Origin: Krumholzibacterium sp965370495
GTDB lineage: Bacteria; Krumholzibacteriota; Krumholzibacteriia; Krumholzibacteriales; Krumholzibacteriaceae
Direction of reading: 5' to 3'
Length of the DNA stretch: 34,054 nt
Assembly: GCA_965370495.1 (NCBI GenBank)
Contig: CBDUUV010000013.1
Location: 1-34,054 of the forward strand
The translations under genes were made by a program, and so were the position numbers. How positions within the stretch are numbered: the stretch's first letter is position 1; every line of letters begins with the position of its first letter. This document shows positions 23,665 to 31,579 of the stretch, piece after piece. The notes under the pieces are model-generated. The model searched no databases. It saw nothing but the letters and a program-made list of their open reading frames with translations, and had not been told where the DNA came from.

Positions 23665-24777
23665 AGGGAATCGGATGTAACAGGGAAGTTGCGCGAGGCA
23701 TTTCCGGAGGCAGGACTCGGTGATGATACGGCTGTATTCAGATCCCCCGGTGGAGATCTGCTTTTCGCTTCAGACGCTGTTGTTGAGGGTGTACATTTCA
23801 GGCGGGAGTTTTCGACTCTGAGCCAGGTGCTGCAGAAAGTCATCACTTCGAATGTGTCGGATGTTTTTGCCATGGGAGGAACCGCGCGGAAGATACTCCT
23901 TACGGCCGGATTGCCGGGCGGGTGTAGAGAAAATGATATAGACGACATAATAGACGGGTTAAAGAAAGGATGCGGGGCGTACGATATAAGCCTGGCGGGA
24001 GGAGATACGGTACTTTCCCCGGGCGGATTCTTTTTCGATGTGTCGATTGTCGGAACGGTTAAACAGGGGCAGGCAGTGACTCGCAACGGAGCGAACATCG
24101 GGGATGAGCTTGTGCTTTTCGGGGGGTGCGGAGGTTCTCTGGCCGGTCTGCGGCTGCTGGAGGCGCTTTTCGGCTTATCCGGCGGGGTGGTGGGGGCTCT
24201 TGAATCTTTTCTTCCGGGCGGGGAACGGCAGAGAGATGCGCTAAGAGGAATTATTCCTCATCTTTCACTTTCCACCCGCCGTGAAGATATTCGAGTGTTG
24301 TGTGAAAAAGCGGGCCTGCCTGATGATACTTCAGACGGCCTGGAGATGATCTGCCGGCATATCGTGCCGCTGGCGGCGAAGCCGGAGGCCCCAACGCTCG
24401 ACCTGCGGACAATGGGAGTCACGGCGATGATAGATGTCAGTGACGGGCTGGCCAGGGATCTCAGGTCGCTTTGTGACGAGAGTGGAACAGGAGCACTGAT
24501 CCACGAAGATCTTCTTCCCCTGCCTCACTGTATCAGGGAAAAAACGGCAGTTGATGACAGGACTGGCGTTTTACTTGCGCTTTCAAGCGGGGAGGAATAT
24601 TCCATGCTGATGGCAGCCAGGTATGCGGATACCCCGAACCTGCCCGAGGGAGCGGTCGTCATAGGAGAGATCACAGGGATGGAGGATGGGTTAATTATAG
24701 AGGGTCGGGATGGCGGGCGGGAAAAGATCCGGGATACAGGGTATGAACATATTTTCGAGACAAAGATGGAGACATGA
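23662..24777 (+). CDS. thiL: Thiamine-monophosphate kinase ThiL
   Basis: Uses ATP to phosphorylate thiamine monophosphate to the active cofactor thiamine diphosphate. From the ATC at 23662 it has 371 residues. AIR-synthase-like motifs are GLGDDTAVF (Asp21, Asp22), FASDAVVEGVHF, TSNVSDVFAMGG, SLAGGDTVLSPG, TRNGANIGDELVLFGG, AMIDVSDGLARDL and LSSGEEYSMLMA. It is about 40 residues longer than usual: an extra segment at about 205-250 stands between the PHLSLSTRR and AMIDVSDGL regions, where the family normally has a short PRPxPR-type link. The end overlaps the next gene by the ATGA tetranucleotide. Starting at the TTG at 23689 would remove the first nine residues of the conserved N-terminal helix. 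Confidence 0.9.
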   Translation: MRESDVTGKLREAFPEAGLGDDTAVFRSPGGDLLFASDAVVEGVHFRREFSTLSQVLQKVITSNVSDVFAMGGTARKILLTAGLPGGCRENDIDDIIDGLKKGCGAYDISLAGGDTVLSPGGFFFDVSIVGTVKQGQAVTRNGANIGDELVLFGGCGGSLAGLRLLEALFGLSGGVVGALESFLPGGERQRDALRGIIPHLSLSTRREDIRVLCEKAGLPDDTSDGLEMICRHIVPLAAKPEAPTLDLRTMGVTAMIDVSDGLARDLRSLCDESGTGALIHEDLLPLPHCIREKTAVDDRTGVLLALSSGEEYSMLMAARYADTPNLPEGAVVIGEITGMEDGLIIEGRDGGREKIRDTGYEHIFETKMET

Positions 24778-25403
24778 CGCTTATTTACCTGATAAGGCAT
24801 GGCAGGACGGACTGGAACGAGGAAAGAAGGATCATGGGACTGAACCCCGTTCCGGTAAATGACAGGGGAAAGGAGATGGTTGCCAGACTCGCCGGGTTTC
24901 TCGTCAGCCAGGGTATTGAGACGATCTATACGGGCACTCTTGTGAGAACGATGGAAACCGCAAGGATCCTTGGTGAATCATGGGGGGCGGAGATAGTGGA
25001 CCAGCCCCTGCTGAATGAATCCCCTTACGAAAAATGGACAGGGAAAAGATATTCGGAATTAACGGATGATACCGACTTCAAGCTGTATTCTTCCGAACCG
25101 ACCAGGTCCCGGTTTTCAGACAACGAGGGAATGGCTGATATTCAGAGAAGGGTACTTGACTCGATCGAAAGAATCGTAAGGGAAAGACCAGGCAAAAAAA
25201 CAGCGCTCGTATCCCATAGTGATGTTATCAAGCCGGCCATCGCCCACTTTCTGGGTATGGGCCTGGATGAGATGCACAAGCTTTCGATCGCCAATGCATC
25301 TGTAAGTCTTCTGGACATGAAAAACCCGGGTTCCCCGAGGATGCGTTATATCAACCTGATGCCGTGGAAATGGCCTGAGAAACTTTTTGAAGGGTGGAGG
25401 TGA
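24774..25403 (+). CDS. Histidine phosphatase family protein (phosphoglycerate mutase-like)
   Basis: A 209-residue cytoplasmic enzyme of the branch-2-like histidine phosphatase superfamily. LIRHGRTDWN holds the catalytic His9 with the Arg and Gly of the RHG motif, GTLVRTMETARIL holds the second Arg, LLNESPYEKWTGKRYSEL the acid residue region, and SHSDVIKPAIAHFLGM the second His (about 148). CobC-type alpha-ribazole phosphatases and other small phosphatases share this form, so the substrate is not defined. It overlaps thiL by ATGA and is followed after nine bases by tsaD. A sugar-phosphate or cofactor role would fit this neighbourhood. Confidence 0.88.
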   Translation: MTLIYLIRHGRTDWNEERRIMGLNPVPVNDRGKEMVARLAGFLVSQGIETIYTGTLVRTMETARILGESWGAEIVDQPLLNESPYEKWTGKRYSELTDDTDFKLYSSEPTRSRFSDNEGMADIQRRVLDSIERIVRERPGKKTALVSHSDVIKPAIAHFLGMGLDEMHKLSIANASVSLLDMKNPGSPRMRYINLMPWKWPEKLFEGWR

Positions 25404-25412
25404 GAGTCCCTG

Positions 25413-26423
25413 GTGGAGAACCTTTATCTTGGAATCGAGACATCGTGTGATGATACTTCGTGTGCGGTCTATTCGCCCCACAGGGGCGTGGTTGCTCATA
25501 TAACAGCTGCGCAGCTTGATCATGAAAGATTCGGCGGCGTAGTGCCCGAGATAGCTTCCAGAGCCCATATGCGCACGTTGCTTCCGTTGTATACTTCCGT
25601 TATGGAAGAGGTGGGAATTGACCTTGATTCTCTTGCCGGTATTGCCGTGACCAACGGGCCGGGGCTTACCGGGTCCCTTCTTATCGGACTTTCTTTCGCG
25701 AAGGGACTCTCCTATGGAAGCGGTGTTCCGCTGGCCGGGATCCACCATCTCGAGGGACATATACTGGCAAATGCTCTCGAGGGAGAATTTGTTACGCCTG
25801 CTGTCGTGCTGGTGGTGTCAGGAGGGCATTCACAGTTCATCCTGGTTGAAAAGACGGGCAGGTACGAATTTCTTGGGGGCACAAGGGACGATGCGGCCGG
25901 AGAGGCTTTTGACAAGATAGGAAAACTGCTGGGTCTCCCCTATCCCGGGGGCCCCTCGATCGAAATTGCCGCGAAAAATGGAGACCGGCGGGCATGTCTT
26001 TTCCCCAGGGGACTAAAGAACTCCGGTGAGTGCGACCTTTCCTTTTCGGGTCTCAAGACCGCGGTAAGACTCGAGTTCGAATCGGTGGCTGATGCCACGG
26101 ATGAAATCATCGCGGACATGGCAGCTTCGGCCCAGGAAGCTATCGTTGATATCCTTGGGATAAAATCTGTGATAGCTGTCAGGCGAACGATGGTTGACAG
26201 GTTTTATTTAGCTGGTGGAGTGGCTGCAAACGGGAGGTTAAGGGATGTAATACGTGAGAGGCTGCAGCCCCTTGGAGTGGATGTTTCGTGGCCCCCTGTC
26301 AAATATTGTACGGATAATGCCGCCATGATAGCTTGCGCGGGGTGCCATCACCTGGAAGCGGGGAGAGTCGACGGGTTGGAACTCAATACCTTCGCGCGCG
26401 GAAAGCTCACATCCTGGGCATAG
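25413..26423 (+). CDS. tsaD: tRNA N6-adenosine threonylcarbamoyltransferase TsaD
   Basis: Transfers the threonylcarbamoyl group from TC-AMP to A37 of ANN-reading tRNAs, with partners TsaB and TsaE. The 336-residue protein is of standard length. It has GIETSCDDTSCAVYS at the N terminus, PEIASRAHM, TNGPGLTGSL and GIHHLEGHILA, whose His112 and His116 bind the metal. VLVVSGGHSQF, GEAFDKIGKLLGLPYPGGPS, AGGVAANGRLR and YCTDNAAMIA follow, all ASKHA/Kae1 signatures. The GTG start is supported by GGAGGTGAG ending eight bases upstream, which also contains the stop of the phosphatase gene. It is the last gene of the operon; no convincing terminator follows. Confidence 0.97.
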   Translation: MENLYLGIETSCDDTSCAVYSPHRGVVAHITAAQLDHERFGGVVPEIASRAHMRTLLPLYTSVMEEVGIDLDSLAGIAVTNGPGLTGSLLIGLSFAKGLSYGSGVPLAGIHHLEGHILANALEGEFVTPAVVLVVSGGHSQFILVEKTGRYEFLGGTRDDAAGEAFDKIGKLLGLPYPGGPSIEIAAKNGDRRACLFPRGLKNSGECDLSFSGLKTAVRLEFESVADATDEIIADMAASAQEAIVDILGIKSVIAVRRTMVDRFYLAGGVAANGRLRDVIRERLQPLGVDVSWPPVKYCTDNAAMIACAGCHHLEAGRVDGLELNTFARGKLTSWA

Positions 26424-26621
26424 TCATAATCGTCTGTAATCCCGGACACTGCTACCCTGCCCCACCCCCATTCGCGATTTTCTTTTTGCGAAAGGGTTTG
26501 CAATTATACCTGTCATAATGCAAAAAAACATCTTTTCAGCATGAATTGCCTATAGGGGGCCAAACCCTTATTAACATCAATAACAGCCGATAGTTGCGGA
26601 GTTGGATGCTTTGACCGGACT
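26424..26621. other. Intergenic region upstream of the sigma54-type promoter
   Basis: No gene is seen. A dyad TTCGC-N12-GCGAA (26471-26492) lies about 130-150 bases before the sigma54-type promoter, within the usual distance for an activator site. It could also be a weak hairpin after tsaD, although no T tract follows the stem on the plus strand. Confidence 0.3.
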
Positions 26622-26636
26622 TGGCATATGATTTGC
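26622..26636 (+). promoter_or_regulatory. Sigma54-type -24/-12 promoter of the c-di-GMP/kinase operon
   Basis: TGGCAT (26622-26627), five bases, TTGC (26633-26636). GG and GC have the required 12-base separation, and only the last base of the -24 box departs from TGGCAC. The predicted start near 26648 lies about 63 bases before the ATG at 26711. The frame is also open back to a TTG at 26621, but that would start upstream of the transcript. Confidence 0.72.
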
Positions 26637-26710
26637 GAACTCCCCAAATGCGAAAGATGCGGGGATGTTTTGCAGGGATTACAATTGGGAACACTTCGGA
26701 GAATTTCCAT

Positions 26711-27688
26711 ATGCGGCTGGAAGATGTAAAGGACGATTTCAAGATACTTGTCGTTGATGACGAGGAACATATTCGGAGAATCCTCCAGTTCCAACTCGAG
26801 AATCACGGCTTTCAGGTCAAGACTGCTGAAAACGGTGAAGTAGCCCTTGAAATGGTTCACCGCGAGAGCCCCGACCTGATCATACTTGACCTGATGATGC
26901 CCAAAATCGATGGTTTCGAGGTATGCAAAAGGATCAGGGATAATTTTCAGACCAGCCAGATACCGATAATAATGCTGACGGCAAAGAGCGACCTTCCGGA
27001 TAAGATCAAGGGACTCAGCGGCGGCGCGAACGATTACCTGGTCAAACCGTATTCCAACGAAGAGTTGATCCTGAGAGTCAGAAATGTCCTCGAGTGGAGC
27101 CAGAAACAGAAAAATGCCAACCCCCTGACCGGGTTCGCGGGGAACAAGGCTATCGAGAAGGAACTTCAAAGAAGGATGGAAGCGGGAGTCCCGTTTGCCT
27201 TTCTGTACATAGATATCGATAATTTCAAATCTTACAATGATTACTATGGATACCAGAAAGGCGATGAATCGATTCTTTTTCTCGCTGATACTATTTCAGA
27301 AGCGGTCATTTCGCTCGGTGGGCCCGATGATTTCGTAGGGCATATCGGGGGGGATGATTTTGTCATTATAACTTCCGTAGGGCGGGCGGAATATATTTCC
27401 CGTCACATAATAGACGAATTCGACAAAGGTTCCCTCTTTCTGCTCAGTGAGGAGGATATCCGGAAAGGGTATCTCGAGATCAGGAATCGCCTGGGCGAGA
27501 TCAAAAGAGTACCTCTCATGTCGCTTACGATAGCGCTGGTAATGAATGAAGAAAACCGACTGAAACATTTCGCGCAGGTCAGTGATATCGCTTCAGAGCT
27601 GAAGAAATTCGGTAAAGGGATGACGGGAAGCGTTGTTATCCGGGAAAGAAGAAAAAAAACAAGTCCTGTAGAGAAAATAGCGCAGTGA
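26711..27688 (+). CDS. Response regulator with GGDEF-type diguanylate cyclase domain (REC-GGDDF)
   Basis: A 325-residue cytoplasmic two-domain protein. The receiver (about 11-130) has VVDDEEH (Asp16, Asp17), phospho-acceptor Asp60 in ILDLMMPKIDG and Lys112 in LVKPY. The GGDEF domain (about 145-315) has FLYIDIDNFKSYNDYYGYQKGD for metal and nucleotide binding and GHIGGDDFVII as the active-site loop (Gly213-Phe217). GGDDF replaces GGDEF; the change keeps an acid at the fourth place, so it may still make cyclic di-GMP, but this is not certain. The Arg of the usual inhibitory RxxD site before the loop is not seen. GGAG (26698-26701) lies nine bases before the ATG at 26711. It is first in an operon of kinases that could phosphorylate it. 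Confidence 0.88.
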   Translation: MRLEDVKDDFKILVVDDEEHIRRILQFQLENHGFQVKTAENGEVALEMVHRESPDLIILDLMMPKIDGFEVCKRIRDNFQTSQIPIIMLTAKSDLPDKIKGLSGGANDYLVKPYSNEELILRVRNVLEWSQKQKNANPLTGFAGNKAIEKELQRRMEAGVPFAFLYIDIDNFKSYNDYYGYQKGDESILFLADTISEAVISLGGPDDFVGHIGGDDFVIITSVGRAEYISRHIIDEFDKGSLFLLSEEDIRKGYLEIRNRLGEIKRVPLMSLTIALVMNEENRLKHFAQVSDIASELKKFGKGMTGSVVIRERRKKTSPVEKIAQ

Positions 27689-27733
27689 TGTAAAGCGGAT
27701 ATCCAGGGGATATGTTGGACCGGAGGCTCAGTT

Positions 27734-28561
27734 GTGGCCACTGTCTCGAAGAAGGAAAAAATAAGGACCAGAGAGATTGTTTTTGATGCTGCCAGGGAAC
27801 TGGAAGTTCTGCGTTCAGAGATAAAAAGGTACGAGAGCATCTTCGATTCGGCGCGCATGATAGTCGGGCATGAATTGAACAGGCCGCTGACCTCTATAAG
27901 CGGGTATCTGCAGCTTCTCGATGCAAGGTTTGCCAGTGAGTCGGGGGAGAAGGAACGCCAATATTTTATGAAGGCGAAAAAAGCTACTGAAGAACTTCAG
28001 GAACTGGTCGAGACATTTGTGCAGATGCTTCGTTTCGACAGGGATTCAGAAAGCGGAGAAGAACTCGAAGATGTTGATTTGTATAAACTTGTAGAAAAAC
28101 TTAAGGATAAATACAGTAAATATCCAGCGGGCCTGGATAATGCCGTTGATCCGGAGCTGCCGGTTTTGTTCATGAGGCATGGGTACCTGGAGCTTGCGCT
28201 TGATAATCTGATATCAAACGCGATGAAGCATGGAGGAAGCACGGGGCCAGTCACGGTGTCAGCATCGGTACAGGTTGACAGGCGCGGAATATCGAGAAAA
28301 CGCCTGTTGATCATCAATGTTACAGACCAGGGTCCCGGTATATCGGAAAGTGAAGTCAAAGCTGTCTTCGATCCATTCTACAAGGGTAGCTCGAAAACGA
28401 ATGTGAGCGGGCTTGGCCTGGGGCTGGCGCTTGTCAAGAACGTGATGAGCATAATGATGGGGGATATCCACATCAGGAGCAAGCCGGGCGCAGGAGCGAC
28501 AGCAACGATAACCATGCCCATTCATGACGAAAATCCGGATCCGTACGAAAGGATCGGTTAG
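27734..28561 (+). CDS. Soluble sensor histidine kinase (HisKA-HATPase)
   Basis: A 275-residue kinase with no membrane helix and no recognisable sensor domain. The N terminus is a short charged helix (about 1-40). The dimerisation helix has His46 in IVGHELNRPLTSISGYLQLL. The ATPase domain (about 140-265) has DNLISNAMKHGG (N box), DQGPGIS (G1), FDPFYKGSS and GLGLGLALVKN (G2). It therefore depends on a partner for input and may be linked to the neighbouring REC-GGDDF protein. The GTG start at 27734 is fixed by GGAGG (27722-27726) seven bases upstream. It lies 45 bases after REC-GGDDF and nine before the next kinase. Confidence 0.9.
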   Translation: MATVSKKEKIRTREIVFDAARELEVLRSEIKRYESIFDSARMIVGHELNRPLTSISGYLQLLDARFASESGEKERQYFMKAKKATEELQELVETFVQMLRFDRDSESGEELEDVDLYKLVEKLKDKYSKYPAGLDNAVDPELPVLFMRHGYLELALDNLISNAMKHGGSTGPVTVSASVQVDRRGISRKRLLIINVTDQGPGISESEVKAVFDPFYKGSSKTNVSGLGLGLALVKNVMSIMMGDIHIRSKPGAGATATITMPIHDENPDPYERIG

Positions 28562-28570
28562 GATCAGACA

Positions 28571-31564
28571 ATGTTCATTAGCCACAGGGTCGAGGAAGAC
28601 CCGCGAAAATTCGTCAGTATTCCACAGATCAGGTTGATAGAACTCGTGTCTATTTTCTGCATTGTATATGTTGCGAAGGAGATAGCAGGGTTCAGTTACA
28701 GATCAAGCATGATAATCGTGATTTTCCTCGGTTCGGTTTTTCTCAATCTGATAGCTGTGGGGCTGGAATCGAAGATCACCGACTGGCAGGCAAGGGGGTT
28801 TGTGGGCAGGGACATTTTATCCTGGACGACCGTCTCGATCGATCTTGCTACGGTTCTTTCGCTTGTCTATTTTACCGGCAGTATCGCAAGCCCGTTCATT
28901 TTTGTACTGGTAGTTCCATTATTCTTTGCAGGCAGGCTGCTGCCGGCAAAGAAATCAGGGATCGCCGTCACGGTTGTGACGGTCGCTACATTGACTCTGC
29001 TTGGCATTCTCGAGATGAAGGGACTGATCAGGCACTTCTCATGTTACCCTGGTATTGACAGCAACATCCTCAACCCTCACTACCTGGCAGGCGGGATTCT
29101 TGTACTTGGAGGCTTCATGTGCCTCATGACATTCCTTTTCAGCACTTTCTATGATAACTTCGACATTTATTTCAGGACGGCAGAGGATAAATTATCCAAT
29201 TCCAGAAGAAGGATTATCGAGCTGACAAGACTCTATGATATCAGCCTTGGGATAAATTCGGTCATAAGCCTCAATACATTGCTAAAGATGGTATGCAAGG
29301 AGACCACTCTGCTTCTGCGCAGGCCATGGGCAGCAGTGATCCTCGTCAACCAAAAAAAAGAGATCATCAATTATGTTGAACTTGGGACAAAGGGCGTTGT
29401 CAACAAAAAGCATGATGGAGAGTTTGACAAAGATCCGTTGCTTCTCGATATACTGAGCCGGGAAAACGGAATCAATATCAAGGATGTTGGCAGGACAAAG
29501 ATTTCGGCTCAATCCATGCTCGTCATGGGGAGAAAACTGTGTCCGTTGCTGGCTGTCCCCGTTGTATCCGGCAGGAAGGCGACCGGTATATTACTAGTGA
29601 GTGACCATGAAGCGCGACCTTTTGTCCGGGAAGATATCCGCTTGCTGATGATTCTTTCGGGCCAGGTCGCGACTGCTATCGAGAAGAGCAGGTTGTACGA
29701 AGTGATGAATATTCGTATCGGGCGGCTTGAGAAAGAAAACGAAAAACTTGAAAACGCGAACAAACTGAAAATGGGATATATTTCCCATCTCTCGCATGAG
29801 TTCAAGACACCACTGACCTCCATCAAGGCTTACGTCGAGTCCCTCAAGGATCATATCGATGACCCGGGTTTCAAGGAAAAGAAAGAATTCCTTGGTGTTG
29901 TATCGGACGAGACGGACAGGCTGATAAGGATGGTCAGCAAGGTGCTGGATATTTCCAGGATCGAGTTTGGACAGAGGCCCCTCAAGCGCAATGTTTTTGA
30001 TTTGCGCAAAGCGATCGATGATGTGGATTCGTCGATGCAGCCTTACCTGCAGGACAAGAGATTGCACCTGATAACAAATTTCTCCGATAACCTGCCGATG
30101 ATCGACGGAGACGAGGACCTGATAAAACAAGTCTTCATCAACCTGATCGGTAATGCCATCAAGTTCTCGAACCAGGGAGCAAGTATCTTCTTGCTGGCTG
30201 AGGAAGATGCGGTATCTGTCAAGGTGACGATCAGGGATGAGGGAATGGGAATACCCGAAGATGACCTCAAAAACATCTTCAAGAAGTTCTACCAGGTGGA
30301 AAAGGGATTAGAAGACGGAATAGGTCTGGGCCTGGCTATAGTAAAGAATATTATCGAACAGCATGGAGGATACATCCAGGTATCCAGCGAGATTGGAACC
30401 GGGAGCATTTTTACATTTACTCTCCCCAAGGAGCATCATTTCAATGACCTTCTGGGATATTTGTTTCGGGCTACCGGCGCGGAAGACAAGATTCAGGAAA
30501 TGTTCCAGCTGATGGTCAAGGTTGTTGCGGAGATGCTCTCGGCAAAGATCGTTTCGCTGATGCTTCTCGACCAGGAAAGAAAAGAACTATACATAAAGAA
30601 CGCGTATGGCCTGGATGAAAAAATAGTGGGAAAATCACGTGTTAAGCTTGGGAAAAGTATTGCGGGAAAGGTGGTCGAGACGGGGGAACCCCTGCTTATA
30701 GAAAATGTCGAGCAAATCGGGATAGCCCACAACTCGAACAAGCCGCAGTATGAAACGAAATCGCTGATAAGTGTTCCGTTAATAATCGGAAATTCGGTTG
30801 TCGGAGTTATAAACGTTAATAACAAAACGTCAGGAAAACCATTTACAGAAGATGATCTCCAACTCCTGGTAAGCATGACCCGGCGGTTTTCCAAGATACT
30901 GGAGAGGATGAGGACATCGGAAGATATTGCTTTCTTTATAGGCGAGGCGAACCAATCGCTTCGTGCGCTCAGGGATATCTGCAGGCGTGATAAAAATGAC
31001 ATGAGAAGAAAAATCGTGAAATGGGCCATGATGATCTCGAGGAAGATGATGCTCAGCGAGAAAGAAATACAGGTCATACAATATGTGTCGAGTATTCATG
31101 ACGTGGGAATGACCACGATAAGCCAGAATATCCTGAAAAAAACCCTCGATCTTACTCCTGATGAAATGGATGAGATCAGGCACCATCCACAGAGAGGCGC
31201 CACTATCCTGAGACCGCTCGAATTTGTGGAACTCGTCAGCCAGATTATGCTCTTCCATCATGAGAGGATGGATGGAAAGGGTTATCCGATGGGACTGAAG
31301 GGGGACCAGATTCCTGTTGGCGCGAGAATCCTTTCGGTTCTCGACGCATACGTGTCGATGATCAGCATGAAACCTTTCAGGAGGCGACTGGCTGTAGAGG
31401 AATCGGTTGAAGAACTTGTCGCAAATGCCGGGACACAATTTGACACGAAGATAGTATCTGTATTCGTGGAAGTTCTGATGGATGAAGGCCATATAGATAT
31501 TGAAGAGTATTCGGGATTCGCGGACAGACTGAGGTTCGGTGGGAGACACAAGACAATTTCGTAA
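28571..31564 (+). CDS. Membrane histidine kinase fused to GAF and HD-GYP domains (997 aa)
   Basis: Domain order: six membrane helices (about 21-193), GAF-like (about 220-380), dimerisation domain with His409 in HLSHEFKTPLTS, and an ATPase domain (about 515-625; NLIGNAIKF, DEGMGIP, GIGLGLAIVKN). A second GAF (about 640-790) and an HD-GYP-type domain (about 820-985) complete it. The last domain keeps His843-Asp844, the RHHPQRG His, His896-His897-Glu, GKGYP (904-906) and the Asp of SVLDAY, so a di-metal site is possible. The conserved Lys of HDxGK is Met847. The early Glu-x3-His pair of three-metal enzymes is not apparent. If active, it would hydrolyse cyclic di-GMP under control of kinase or GAF inputs. 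Kinases usually act on separate output proteins, so this fusion is unusual. AGGA precedes the ATG. Confidence 0.87.
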   Translation: MFISHRVEEDPRKFVSIPQIRLIELVSIFCIVYVAKEIAGFSYRSSMIIVIFLGSVFLNLIAVGLESKITDWQARGFVGRDILSWTTVSIDLATVLSLVYFTGSIASPFIFVLVVPLFFAGRLLPAKKSGIAVTVVTVATLTLLGILEMKGLIRHFSCYPGIDSNILNPHYLAGGILVLGGFMCLMTFLFSTFYDNFDIYFRTAEDKLSNSRRRIIELTRLYDISLGINSVISLNTLLKMVCKETTLLLRRPWAAVILVNQKKEIINYVELGTKGVVNKKHDGEFDKDPLLLDILSRENGINIKDVGRTKISAQSMLVMGRKLCPLLAVPVVSGRKATGILLVSDHEARPFVREDIRLLMILSGQVATAIEKSRLYEVMNIRIGRLEKENEKLENANKLKMGYISHLSHEFKTPLTSIKAYVESLKDHIDDPGFKEKKEFLGVVSDETDRLIRMVSKVLDISRIEFGQRPLKRNVFDLRKAIDDVDSSMQPYLQDKRLHLITNFSDNLPMIDGDEDLIKQVFINLIGNAIKFSNQGASIFLLAEEDAVSVKVTIRDEGMGIPEDDLKNIFKKFYQVEKGLEDGIGLGLAIVKNIIEQHGGYIQVSSEIGTGSIFTFTLPKEHHFNDLLGYLFRATGAEDKIQEMFQLMVKVVAEMLSAKIVSLMLLDQERKELYIKNAYGLDEKIVGKSRVKLGKSIAGKVVETGEPLLIENVEQIGIAHNSNKPQYETKSLISVPLIIGNSVVGVINVNNKTSGKPFTEDDLQLLVSMTRRFSKILERMRTSEDIAFFIGEANQSLRALRDICRRDKNDMRRKIVKWAMMISRKMMLSEKEIQVIQYVSSIHDVGMTTISQNILKKTLDLTPDEMDEIRHHPQRGATILRPLEFVELVSQIMLFHHERMDGKGYPMGLKGDQIPVGARILSVLDAYVSMISMKPFRRRLAVEESVEELVANAGTQFDTKIVSVFVEVLMDEGHIDIEEYSGFADRLRFGGRHKTIS

Positions 31565-31579
31565 CAGGGAGGAACCCCG

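Noticed and set aside
26621..26710. Upstream extension of the REC-GGDDF frame to TTG 26621
   Set aside because: It begins within the -24 box of the promoter, upstream of the predicted transcript start, and the extra residues are not part of a receiver fold.
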